This document shows, one piece after another, positions 19,301-27,065 of a DNA stretch of 64,000 nt; the stretch's first letter is position 1, and each line of letters opens with the position of its first letter. The translations under genes were made by a program, and so were the position numbers. Source of the DNA: an uncultured Thermoanaerobaculia bacterium (GTDB lineage: Bacteria > Acidobacteriota > Thermoanaerobaculia > Multivoradales > Multivoraceae); contig CATOTG010000008.1 of assembly GCA_951813015.1 (NCBI GenBank), forward strand, positions 434,001 to 498,000, read 5' to 3'. A model generated the notes under the pieces. That model saw only the letters and a program-made list of their open reading frames with translations, was not told the DNA's origin and did not search any database.

Positions 19301-20179
19301 TTGAAACAGACACTCGTGAAGCACTCGGCCGCAATCCTGCTCGCCTCCGCCCTCCTCGCCGCCCCCCTGTCGGCGGGCTCGCAAGCCAAGGTCCACGCCG
19401 ACGTGGTCTACGGCCACAAGATGGGCATGGCCCTGACCTTCGATGCACTCGTGCCCGGGGACCAGAACGGCGCCGGCGTACTGTTCATGGTCAGCGGCGG
19501 GTGGTTTTCGCGCTGGTCCGACCCGCACGGCATCGTGTCGGGCGAGGGACGCCGGTTCGGCGCGATTGGCGAGCTCCTGGACAACGGCTACGCCGTGTTC
19601 ATGGTCCGCCACGGCTCGGCCCCGCTGTTCAAGGTGCCGGAGGCGGTCGCGGACGTGCGCCGCGCGGTTCGTTACATCCGGCTCAACGCGGACGATTTCG
19701 GCGTCGACGCGGAGCGCCTGGGCGTGACCGGCGGCAGCGCCGGCGGCCACCTGTCCCTGATGCTTGGCAACGCCTCGGACGAGGGGAACTCCGGCAGCAA
19801 CGATCCGATCGAGCAGACCGGCAACCGGGTCGCGGCCGTCGTCGCCTACTTCCCGCCGGTCGACCTGCAGGGGCTGACCGGTCCGAACGAGCGCTTCCCC
19901 GCGCTCGAGTTCGATGCGGAGAAGGCTGCCGCCATCTCACCCGTCCTGTTCGTCAGCGAGGACGACCCGCCGACGCTGCTGATTCACGGCGACCAGGACG
20001 CGCTCGTGCCGATCAGCAACAGCGAGCGGATCAAGGCCGCCTTTGACGAGGCGAACGTGACCTCCGAGCTGATCGTGATCGAGGGCGCGGCCCACGGTTT
20101 CCGCGGCGAAGACGGCGAGCGCGCCTCGAGCGCGCTGGTCGCCTGGTTCAACGAGCACCTGGGGGTGTCGGCGGATTAG
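19301..20179 (+). CDS. Exported alpha/beta hydrolase (esterase/BD-FAE-like)
   Basis: This is a 292-residue protein with a signal peptide (about residues 8-25, SAAILLASALLAAPLSAG). The hydrolase core has FMVSGGWFSRWSD as the oxyanion region, VADVRRAVRYIRLNADDFGVD, the nucleophile elbow GGSAGGH, HGDQDALVP for the acid and EGAAHGF for the His, a pattern seen in acyl esterases and prolyl-oligopeptidase-like lipases. The start is a TTG at 19301, supported by AAGGAG eight bases upstream; no ATG fits. It lies 53 bp behind the amidohydrolase gene on the same strand, suggesting a shared periplasmic catabolic role. Confidence 0.85.
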   Translation: MKQTLVKHSAAILLASALLAAPLSAGSQAKVHADVVYGHKMGMALTFDALVPGDQNGAGVLFMVSGGWFSRWSDPHGIVSGEGRRFGAIGELLDNGYAVFMVRHGSAPLFKVPEAVADVRRAVRYIRLNADDFGVDAERLGVTGGSAGGHLSLMLGNASDEGNSGSNDPIEQTGNRVAAVVAYFPPVDLQGLTGPNERFPALEFDAEKAAAISPVLFVSEDDPPTLLIHGDQDALVPISNSERIKAAFDEANVTSELIVIEGAAHGFRGEDGERASSALVAWFNEHLGVSAD

Positions 20180-20203
20180 GGCCGGGTTCCCGCCCGGGGA
20201 CGA

Positions 20204-21076
20204 ATGGACAATCCGCCCAGCCGCCAGATGGAGGAGCCAGGTGGCCGGGGTTCGCCGTCCGACGCCGGGCTTGGGCCGCGGCTTGAACGGCGTTTTGGCC
20301 GGAACCGGGATTCCCACTTCGACGCGCGTCCACTGCCGACCGCCAGCCTTGCAGACCTGAGTCTGGTCCGCTTCGAAGAGGAGTACCTCCCCGGCGCGCT
20401 CGAACCGGAGGCGCTCGCCGCCAATCAGCGCACCACCAGGGAAAGGCTGGCCGCCGCCAAGATGATCGTCGCCGTGGACGATCCGGTTCCCACGGTCAGC
20501 GGCGTAGTGGTTTTGGGCCGGCAGCCTCACGACCTGCTGCCCGGCGCCTACGCCCAGTTCCTTCGGGTCGAAGGAACCGAGTACGGCGACCCGGTGGCCG
20601 ACGCGGAGGCGTGCCGCGGACCGATCTCCAAAGTCGTGCGTCGGTTGGACGAGAAGTTCTCCGCTCACAACCGCGTAGCGGTCGATTTCCTTTCGGCGCC
20701 CGTGGAAATCCGGCGGTCCACCTATCCGCTGGATGCCCTGGGCCAGCTCGTCCGCAACGCGGTAATGCACCGGACCTATGAGGACTCCACAGCGCCGGTG
20801 CACGCCTACTGGTTCGACGACCGCGTCGAAATCGCCAGCCCCGGCGGTCCCTACGGAGCGGTCACCACCGACAACTTCGGGGCCGAGGGTCTGGTGGATT
20901 ACCGGAACCCGAACATCGCGGAGGCGATGCGGGTGTTGGGGCTCGTCCAGAGATTCGGATTCGGCATCCCAGCCGCGCGGCGGTCTCTCCGCGATGGAGG
21001 CCACCCGGACCTCGAGTTCAAGGTGTCGGCCAGCCAGGTGCGCTGCATCGTCAGGGCTCGAAGAACGGCGCCTTGA
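20204..21076 (+). pseudogene. C-terminal part of an AlbA_2/RecG-like ATP-binding regulator (COG2865 type)
   Basis: Residues from about 40 on match the C-terminal two-thirds of the AlbA_2-domain regulators: FDARPLPTASLADLSL, then TVSGVVVLGRQPHDLLPGAY, QLVRNAVMHRTYEDS, VEIASPGGPYG, DYRNPNIAEAMRVLG and RFGFGIPAARRSL. The N-terminal AlbA_2 DNA-binding domain, normally ~130 residues, is missing. The frame starts 25 bp after the esterase stop with unrelated sequence (MDNPPSRQMEEPGG). It is still open for 290 codons with good codon use, so a truncated product is possible, but I read it as a 5'-deleted gene at the edge of the decayed zone. Confidence 0.7.
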
Positions 21077-21286
21077 CGACGACGACAGGCACTGGCTACG
21101 AAGCGTCGAGACGCGTCTGTTCCGGAGCGGGTCGGCGACTCGCCAGGCGCTTGATCTCCGGCCAGCTCCGGAACCAGGCCCAGCACTGCCAGCACGCTGG
21201 CCATGCCGGTCTAGCTCTAGCTGAACACTCGCTTCGCCGCCTGAAGAACCTCACCAACGACTGACCTCACCTCAGGGGAGGCCCCG

Positions 21287-21505
21287 ATGCCAATAGGCCG
21301 CAAGCCTACCGAGCAACCCGCCGAAGCGGGCCACTCTTCCGAAGTCCCCGTCGTCCACGCCGAGGACGAGGCGTCGGCGGTCGCCGCGCTGAATGCCGGC
21401 GCCTTCGTCTCCGCAGACCCGGACATCCTCGAGAAGCTCGGGTTCGCCGATCTTGGCGAGAACGTCGGCGAGCCTGAAGACTTCCTCGACGACCTCGTCC
21501 CGTAG
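21287..21505 (+). CDS. Small acidic hypothetical protein
   Basis: I do not recognise this 72-residue reading frame. It is supported by an AGGGGAGG ribosome site about 8 bp before the ATG and by strongly G/C-biased third positions over most of its length, like real genes here. The sequence is acidic (SADPDILEKLGFADLG, GEPEDFLDDLV) with no membrane segment. An overlapping minus-strand frame carries an aminopeptidase P relic upstream, so the region is mosaic and the codon signal should be tested. Confidence 0.45.
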   Translation: MPIGRKPTEQPAEAGHSSEVPVVHAEDEASAVAALNAGAFVSADPDILEKLGFADLGENVGEPEDFLDDLVP

Positions 21506-21529
21506 CCCGGATAGTGCCGGATGTCGTTG

Positions 21530-21836
21530 CTCCGAGCCAGCAGGCGGCCTGAACGCGATTCCGAGCCGCTTGCGCGAGCAGCCGACGAAGTGGCCGGCGC
21601 CGTGGGCGGGCTTGCGGTCGCCTTGGTGGGGCAGGTAGAGACGCGCTTCGCAGTCGTCGACCTCGAGCAGCAGCACGGCGTTCCGACCCTGGTAGCCGGT
21701 CAGGTAGAAGAAGTCGTGGTCCTGCCGGAAGCGGGCGTCGTATCGCGGCATCGTCTCCGAGAACACGAGCACCGCGCCGCCGTCCAGTTGTTCGCAGAGC
21801 TTTGCCCGGCGCTCGGTGAACTTCGGGCGGATAGGG
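21530..21836 (-). pseudogene. Relic of a Xaa-Pro aminopeptidase N-terminal domain
   Basis: On the minus strand the frame reads RRAKLCEQLDGGAVLVF, then PRYDARFRQDHDFFYLTG, NAVLLLEVDD and RLYLP, the typical start of the AMP_N domain of aminopeptidase P. After about 80 codons the similarity fades and no M24 catalytic domain follows. There is no good start codon, and a stop lies directly upstream of the matching part. A complete but different M24 peptidase is at 35.6 kb. This is a decayed fragment. Confidence 0.65.
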
Positions 21837-21912
21837 GACTACAACGGTGGCTAGACAGGGGGCGGTGTAGTCGGCGACGGTGAGCGCGCGATCAGGGCAT
21901 GCACGCCAAGCC

Positions 21913-22257
21913 TCATTGGCCAGGCAGATTGACTGTGATCGGAGCGACGGCGGGGTAGGCCTTCCCCTCCAGCGGGTTGAACTGGTGGGCTAGGAACCGT
22001 TCGACACCCGCTCGCTGGCCCTCCGGAATCGGCGTCCATGTTGCTAGCAGTGCGCCCTGGGTGGTCGCCCAGGTCGCTCGTCGATGCTCCATTAGACGGG
22101 CGGCGATCTCACCAGACCCCACGTAGACGACGCGGCCATCTGACGCCCGCCAGATGACGTAGACGCCCCCGAGGCCGTTGAAGTGAGCGTGATTCAGTTC
22201 AAGGTCGAACAGGTTGCACCAATCCCCGTCACCGCACTTGTTCCAGTGGACTCTCAT
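21913..22257 (-). CDS. GIY-YIG-like nuclease domain protein
   Basis: This is a 114-residue protein whose centre reads GVYVIWRASDGRVVYVGSG, the hallmark of the GIY-YIG fold (here GVY and YVG), followed by an Arg in ARLMEHRR that fits the catalytic position. The C-terminal part is ERFLAHQFNPLEGKAYP. The ATG at 22257 overlaps the TGA of the upstream gene (ATGA), so the two are translationally coupled. Such small proteins occur in defence and mobile regions. The nuclease activity is inferred from the motif alone. Confidence 0.7.
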   Translation of the reverse strand: MRVHWNKCGDGDWCNLFDLELNHAHFNGLGGVYVIWRASDGRVVYVGSGEIAARLMEHRRATWATTQGALLATWTPIPEGQRAGVERFLAHQFNPLEGKAYPAVAPITVNLPGQ

Positions 22258-22850
22258 GGATCGTCCTGCCATTGTTGAGGTTGAGACCAGTTAGCGCGCG
22301 TGGGTGGCGGCAGAGTCTTCTCGTCAGGCTGTTCAAGTCCCGCCAGGTCTAGCAACTGATCGCGAAGCTCGAACGCCATGACACGCCGGACGGTGCTCTC
22401 CGCCAAGCCGTTCCCGTAGGCAGCCTGTTTGACGAGGCTCTGCTGCTCATCCGTCAACTCAAGCTCGTCGTCCGCGTAGATGAAGGAGAACTCCTGGATG
22501 TCGTAGGCTTCCATGCCGTCAATCCGACCCGTCAGGGTTGGCGCGGTTCTGGCCGCCCACGCGGCAGCCTCAATCTCTGCCGAGACCTTCTTCCCTAGGT
22601 CAGTGAGCCGAAGTGGGCTTCTTCTACTGGCAACCTCGGGTTCCAGCCGCAGGAAGATGCGCTTGATGTCGGCGCGAACCTCGGCCATGAACTCCTGGAA
22701 GTTCCCGATGTCTGCGTTCACCTTCCCCTTCCACTCCGACTCGGCCCGAATCTCCTTGCGGATGTCTCTGCGCAGGTTGATGAAGACCACGACGCCCGTA
22801 GAGACTCCCGCAATCGCGATCACCGCAGGCGCCCATTCTGCGACGGTCAC
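22254..22850 (-). CDS. Membrane-anchored helical protein of unknown function
   Basis: I do not recognise this 198-residue protein. It has one N-terminal membrane helix (about 6-26, WAPAVIAIAGVSTGVVVFINL), then a basic and acidic helical stretch RRDIRKEIRAESEWKGKV suggestive of a coiled coil. A middle region resembles a winged-helix or effector-like domain (SPLRLTDLGKKVSAEI) and is followed by acidic helices. SPLRLTDLGKKV recalls segments in proteins of phage-defence and TIR contexts, but not strongly enough to name a family. It is coupled by ATGA overlap to the GIY-YIG gene, so the pair probably acts together. Confidence 0.6.
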   Translation of the reverse strand: MTVAEWAPAVIAIAGVSTGVVVFINLRRDIRKEIRAESEWKGKVNADIGNFQEFMAEVRADIKRIFLRLEPEVASRRSPLRLTDLGKKVSAEIEAAAWAARTAPTLTGRIDGMEAYDIQEFSFIYADDELELTDEQQSLVKQAAYGNGLAESTVRRVMAFELRDQLLDLAGLEQPDEKTLPPPTRANWSQPQQWQDDP

Positions 22851-22988
22851 GCGCCCGCCTGCAGCGTGGCCTCGGGTCTCTTCTCGGAGCGTCTGATGTG
22901 GTGCATGTCAGGGTCTCCCAAGCGATCCGTTGTCTCTGCGATCCTAGCCGACAAAGTCAACACCAGATCGCCGGGTAGGGTTTCCGGC

Positions 22989-23684
22989 ATGACGAAGAAC
23001 CGACCGCCGACCGGACTCGCGGAGCAAGGCCGCCTGGTCTACGCGAAGACGGGGATGCCGAACTACAAGCGCTACCTGGACGAGATGCCCGGCGTCCCGC
23101 TTCAAGACCTCTGGACCGACATACCGTTCGCGCTCGGAAGGCAGCGAACCGGCTACCCGACGCAGAAGCCGCTAGCGCTGCTGGACCGGATCATCCGGTC
23201 GTCGTCGAACGAGGGCGACCTCGTCTTGGATCCGTTCTGCGGCTGCGCGACGGCGTGCGTGGCCGCCGAGCGGCTGAACCGGCAGTGGATCGGCATCGAC
23301 ATTTCCGACATGGCGTACAAGCTCGTCAGAGAGCGGCTCACGAACGAAGTCTCGTTCATGGGTACGGTGCTCCACGACATCCAGTACTGGACTGCCGAGA
23401 GCGCCACAGAGCCGGAAGCGCCGCCGAAGGCGACCAGCCACAAGCATCTGCTTTACGGCGAGCAGGAAGGCCGTTGTGCGATGTGCTCCACCCTGACCGA
23501 GATCCGGCTCATGGACGTTGACCACATCGTCGCCAAGGCCGAGGGTGGTGGCGACGAACTCGAGAACCGCCAACTTCTCTGCCGGTCGTGCAATCTCACG
23601 AAGGGCACGTCCGAAGACAGCGTCGCGAAGGCGTCGATGATCGCGGAACTGAAGGAGAGGATCGCGTGGCTGGAGAGCGGTTAG
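22989..23684 (+). pseudogene. Truncated DNA methyltransferase with C-terminal HNH domain
   Basis: The 231-codon frame begins inside a beta-type N6/N4 DNA methyltransferase. It holds YLDEMPGVPLQDLWTDIP, YPTQKPLALLDRII, SSNEGDLVLDPFCGCATACVAAE (the SAM-binding motif) and WIGIDIS. It then has a complete HNH nuclease module: CAMC, MDVDHIVAKAEGGGDELENRQLLCRSCN. The usual N-terminal part with the catalytic DPPY-type motif is absent; the ATG at 22989 is simply the first available one. As it stands the protein could not methylate DNA, though the HNH module is intact. A deletion removed the 5' half. Confidence 0.75.
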
Positions 23685-23982
23685 CAGCCCTACGGCAGGC
23701 TCTCCAGGGTTCTAGCGGCCTCGGACAGTGCGAGCCCGCACGCTCCGCGGCGGTCGCGATCGCCCACGCGACCAGGTTGCCGAACACGACCGCTGTCATG
23801 GCACCTCACCAGCCCAGCGGCTCTTTGTGGCGCACTTTGATTGCCGTTACATGGCTACTGTTGACACAAACAAAGAGCCGCCCAACGCCCGGAAACCCAA
23901 CTGGGACACGGCCGAGCGCACCGTCGGAGCCGCCGGAATGTGCAGAACTTCGGTCTAGCGGAGAGGGTCGCACGGTCGCCGC
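23685..23982. other. Intergenic region, no gene seen
   Basis: These 298 bp between the methyltransferase fragment and the mntA remnant show lower GC and no reading frame with good codon use. No repeat or promoter was recognised with confidence. Confidence 0.45.
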
Positions 23983-24268
23983 ATGCATTCACTGATCGAA
24001 TCCCACCGGGCTGAAATACGCGCTCTGGCCGACCGCCACGGCTTTGGCGACGTGCGTGTGTTCGGCTCCATGGCCAGAGGGGACGCAGACGACGGGAGCG
24101 ACGTGGAATCTCCTCGTGACCTTGCCCAGAGGCCAGAGCGGCTCGACCCTGGGAGCATTGTTGATGGACGTTCAGGATCTCCTGGGGCGCAGGGTGGACA
24201 TCGTCACGGACCGCAGCTTGCACCCCGCTCTTCGGCATCGGATTCTGGAAGACGCCCAGACCCTGTGA
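23983..24268 (+). pseudogene. mntA: MntA-like nucleotidyltransferase with frameshift
   Basis: The first frame reads RHGFGDVRVFGSMARGDADDGSDV, the GSxxxG plus SDxD motif of minimal nucleotidyltransferases. It then breaks: one extra A at about 24107 moves the continuation DLLVTLPRG into the next frame, which goes on through DVQDLLGRRVDIVTD and LHPALRHRILEDAQTL to a stop at 24268. Restoring the frame gives about 95 residues, a normal MntA length. MntA AMPylates HepT to neutralise it. The HepT-like gene follows with a GTGA overlap, the usual order. Confidence 0.75.
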
Positions 24269-24552
24269 AGGCTGACCGGAGGACCGACCTGGTGCTCCTC
24301 GGGCACATCCGCGACCGTGTTTCGCGCATCGACGAGTACACCGGCGGCGAGGAAGCCGCCGCCGCCCTGGTGCGCAAGCTCGGCGGCGGCATGGCGGAGA
24401 TGGCGCGGGAACTCTGCTGCCGCCTTCACACCGTGTGCGAGCGGAAGAAGCGCGCGAAGAAGGCTCTGGCTTACAACGGTCTCGTGCAAAGCTGGCCCGA
24501 GATTCAGTGGATCGCGCAGCGCCCGGAGCAGGCACGAATAGCCGCTTCGTAG
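24265..24552 (+). CDS. hepT: Degenerate HepT-like (DUF86) protein
   Basis: This is a 95-residue frame whose GTG overlaps the mntA stop. The beginning (DLVLLGHIRDRVSRIDEYTGG) matches the first helix of HepT RNases, and PEIQWIAQRP near the end recalls the conserved P-E-I/V-P-W segment. The essential R(x4-6)H RNase motif that should follow is missing, and the middle (CCRLHTVCERKKRAKK) does not fit. It is probably an inactivated toxin. Assignment leans on the position after mntA and the N-terminal match. Confidence 0.5.
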   Translation: MKADRRTDLVLLGHIRDRVSRIDEYTGGEEAAAALVRKLGGGMAEMARELCCRLHTVCERKKRAKKALAYNGLVQSWPEIQWIAQRPEQARIAAS

Positions 24553-24631
24553 TCCTGCTGCGTTCAGGTGGAAGCTGCGCCAGCGGCGGGTCGCGAGGTG
24601 CGGTACGCGGCTTGTAGGGTAGGAGGCAGCC

Positions 24632-26200
24632 GTGCCCTTGGTGGATCGTCAGCTTCGGGAAGTCTGGGACGCTCTGCGTGCCCAGCAGGCCCAGAGATCG
24701 AACGTGCTGCGAGCGGTACGCATCCGGCGTCTGCGCGGCATCCGGGACCTGCGAGTACCCTTCAACTATCCGGTCTGTGTGCTGGCGGGACCGAACGGTT
24801 GCGGGAAGTCGACGGTCCTGTTTTCGTGCGCCTCGGCCTACCGCGACCCGGCTCGCGGACCGCGCGAGTTCGTCCCGACCAGCCTGTTCCCGAACTTCAT
24901 CGATCCCGGCGGACGGGCCGTTTCGGACGCGGTCGACGCAACGGAACTCGAGTTCGACTACGTTCACGAGGGGGCCCCCTACGCCATGGCCTGGAGGCGC
25001 GGGAAGTCCTGGAACCGCAGCTTCCTCGGACGCAAGGGCGGACGGCAACCCGAGCGGAGCGTCTACCTGAGAACCCTCGCCAACCTGACCAATCCGTCCG
25101 AGGTGCGGGGGCTGCTGCAACTTGCGCGCAAGCCCTTCGAGACGAGGGAGATCGGCGCCGACCTTCTGGTCTTTGCCCACCGGATCCTGCCCCGGGAGTA
25201 CCGCCGACTCTCGCTGATCCGCTCGGGCCTGCGGGACCTTCTGTTCGCCGAGGTGGCGGCTGGTTCGAGGACCGGCTACTCCGAATTTCACATGTCGTCC
25301 GGTGAGCGGGCGGTGCTGCGCATCTCGCAGGACATCTCGTCGCTGGATGGAGCGCTCGTCCTGATCGACGAGGTGGAAGCGGGCCTTCACCCGTACACCC
25401 AGCAGCAGACCATGCTCGAGTTGCAGCGGCTTGCTCTGCGGCAGGAGTTGCAGATCGTGGTCGCGTCGCACAGCCCGGTCGTGCTCGGTTCGGTGCCGCC
25501 TGAAGCCCGCATCTTTCTCGACCGCGACGTGGAGTCGGGCGAGGTCGTTCTGGCGCCGGCCTACCGCGACATCTTCCAGAAGGCGCTCTACGGGCAGTCG
25601 CAGGATCGGCTGTCGATTCTGTGCGAGGACGAAGCGGCCGAAGCGCTCATCCGGGGCGTCCTCGACGTGCTGAACCCCCGGCTGGGCCTGCGGCACGACG
25701 ACTTCGTCATTGGCCGCAACACAGGCCAGGCTGAGTTCCCGGGCCACGTGCGGACGTTGGGAAAGTTCGGCCGGCTCCGCGATTTCGTCATGGTTCTCGA
25801 CGGCGATTCCAGGTCGGTGGAAGCGGCCATCCGGAGCGCTGCCGAACTCCACGGGGCTCACGCCAGGCCGTTGTTCCTTCCGGGTGACGGCTCGCCGGAG
25901 GACTGGACCTGGCGGGTGCTCGGGCGGCGAGGCAGCGACTACGCCGGTGAGCTCGGACTTGGGCCCGTGGAACTGGCCCGGCGGGTGGTCGAGATTGGGC
26001 GGGTCACGGAGGGCGCCGTCCAGCAGGGCGATCGTGCAAAGGCCAGCCTTGCCGCTCTGGCCGTGGAACTCGACCGGCAGCCAGCCGACGTGGTCCGCAG
26101 GGTCGGGGCCGGCGAAGCGGAGCGGGGCCGATCCGGCATGGCCGTCTTCCTGCTCGAGTTCCAGGATGAAATCGAGGCTTGGCGGCGCAGGATGAACTGA
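24632..26200 (+). CDS. OLD-family ATPase with TOPRIM-like nuclease domain
   Basis: This is a 522-residue cytoplasmic protein. Residues ~30-310 form an ABC/SMC-type ATPase: RIRRLRGIRDLRV, Walker A GPNGCGKST, the signature MSSGERAVL and Walker B DGALVLIDEVEAGLHP, then ASHSPVVL. Residues ~320-430 fit a TOPRIM fold, with the acidic LCEDEAAEALIRG and MVLDGDSRS. This architecture is that of OLD (overcoming lysogenisation defect) nucleases, many of which defend against phage alone or with a helicase partner; no partner is adjacent. The GTG start at 24632 has an AGGAGG site five bases before it. It looks like the only intact effector in the decayed zone. Confidence 0.8.
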   Translation: MPLVDRQLREVWDALRAQQAQRSNVLRAVRIRRLRGIRDLRVPFNYPVCVLAGPNGCGKSTVLFSCASAYRDPARGPREFVPTSLFPNFIDPGGRAVSDAVDATELEFDYVHEGAPYAMAWRRGKSWNRSFLGRKGGRQPERSVYLRTLANLTNPSEVRGLLQLARKPFETREIGADLLVFAHRILPREYRRLSLIRSGLRDLLFAEVAAGSRTGYSEFHMSSGERAVLRISQDISSLDGALVLIDEVEAGLHPYTQQQTMLELQRLALRQELQIVVASHSPVVLGSVPPEARIFLDRDVESGEVVLAPAYRDIFQKALYGQSQDRLSILCEDEAAEALIRGVLDVLNPRLGLRHDDFVIGRNTGQAEFPGHVRTLGKFGRLRDFVMVLDGDSRSVEAAIRSAAELHGAHARPLFLPGDGSPEDWTWRVLGRRGSDYAGELGLGPVELARRVVEIGRVTEGAVQQGDRAKASLAALAVELDRQPADVVRRVGAGEAERGRSGMAVFLLEFQDEIEAWRRRMN

Positions 26201-26214
26201 CCGGCGACTCGTCG

Positions 26215-26326
26215 TCGGAGGGGCGTCCGTGGCGCTTGGCGGCGTAGCGTGAGGACTCGGATCCGGTTCCCGGCTCTGAGACGTCGATCGTTGGTGAGAA
26301 ACGTAGCGACGCCCGCGTCGGGATCA
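26215..26326 (-). pseudogene. VapC PIN-domain C-terminal remnant
   Basis: Directly behind the AbrB-type antitoxin, the minus strand reads GVATFLTNDRRLRAGNRIRVLTL, the last strand and helix of a PIN-domain toxin (TNDRRL is the familiar block around the final Asp). The catalytic N-terminal part is absent, the frame has no stop, and it runs on as antisense of the OLD gene. Only about 35 codons of toxin remain. Confidence 0.6.
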
Positions 26327-26572
26327 CTCGGCGCGGCCCGCGGCGACCTCGGCGTCGATGTCTTCGACCGAATCGTAGAGTCCGGAGGCCGCTCCGAACA
26401 GATCGGACATCGTGTAGGTCCGACCGCGGTCGCGCAGCTCCTGTGCGGTGATGATGACGCGATCCTGGACGGCCGCGACATGCAGAATGTCGCCCTCCTT
26501 GAGGCCGACAGCCGCCACGACGTTGGCGGGTAGCGTGATCTGGTTCTTCGCACGAAGTCTTGTAAGTTGCAT
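26324..26572 (-). CDS. AbrB/MazE-type antitoxin
   Basis: This is an 82-residue protein with the swapped-hairpin DNA-binding fold in its first half: QLTRLRAKNQITLPANVVAAVGLKEGDILHV is the standard SpoVT/AbrB sequence. The second half (YTMSDLFGAASGLYDS, EDIDAEVAAGRAE) is the toxin-binding tail typical of VapB antitoxins. The stop overlaps the beginning of a PIN-domain remnant, so the toxin that this protein would neutralise is broken. It may still act as a repressor of its own promoter. Confidence 0.8.
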   Translation of the reverse strand: MQLTRLRAKNQITLPANVVAAVGLKEGDILHVAAVQDRVIITAQELRDRGRTYTMSDLFGAASGLYDSVEDIDAEVAAGRAE

Positions 26573-26722
26573 TGACTTGGAGCCGGCGCGAGCGTGGGAA
26601 AGTGCCGCCGGATCGCGCGCGGTCATCTGCGCCGAAATTGCAACCCCGATCCGTTCGGCGGCCGCCTCGGCGTTCTCGGCGGCACCGGGGCGGTGCGTGG
26701 TTCTGGTGGTATGAATCTCCGT

Positions 26723-26965
26723 ATGAAGACGACCCTGAACATCGACGATTCGGTGATGCAGCGCCTGCGCGAAGAGGCGGCGCGCCGGGGCACTAGCATG
26801 TCCGCCTTGGTCGAAGCGGGCCTGCGGCACGTGCTCGCGCCGGAAGTCGTGCCTGCCAACATGACGGATGATCCGCCACCGTTGCCTTCGTGGCGCGGCG
26901 GCCCGGAGCTCGTCGACATCTCGGACCGCGACGCCCTCTACCGCGCGATGGAGGAAGAGGGATGA
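26723..26965 (+). CDS. vapB: Ribbon-helix-helix VapB-type antitoxin
   Basis: This is an 80-residue protein. The N-terminus is a ribbon-helix-helix DNA-binding domain (MKTTLNIDDSVMQRLREEAA, then GTSMSALVEAGLRHVL). The C-terminal half is proline-rich and acidic (DDPPPLPSWRGGPELVDIS, RDALYRAMEEE), as in VapB partners of PIN toxins. The ATG at 26723 is preferred over an in-frame ATG at 26711 because KTTLNIDD is the family's usual opening. The vapC start follows two bases after the stop but is cut short. Confidence 0.8.
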   Translation: MKTTLNIDDSVMQRLREEAARRGTSMSALVEAGLRHVLAPEVVPANMTDDPPPLPSWRGGPELVDISDRDALYRAMEEEG

Positions 26966-26967
26966 CG

Positions 26968-27062
26968 TGCTGGTGGTCGACGCGAATGTCCTCGTCTACG
27001 CGGCGAACGTCGAGTCACCCCTCCACTCTCCCTGCATGCGCCTTCTCAAGTTCCACGAGCAA
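26968..27062 (+). pseudogene. VapC PIN-domain N-terminal remnant
   Basis: Starting at a GTG two bases after vapB, the frame reads LVVDANVLVYAANVESPLHSP, the first catalytic-Asp strand of a PIN toxin, then about ten more codons. At about 27062 it meets the 3' end of the acyl-CoA ligase gene, which is on the other strand, and PIN similarity ends. At least 100 codons of toxin are missing. Confidence 0.7.
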
Positions 27063-27065
27063 CCG

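Noticed and set aside
23680..23710. A fourth copy of the miniature element (TTAGCAGCCCTACGGCAG resembles its end)
   Set aside because: Similarity stops after about 18 bases and no internal part of the element follows.
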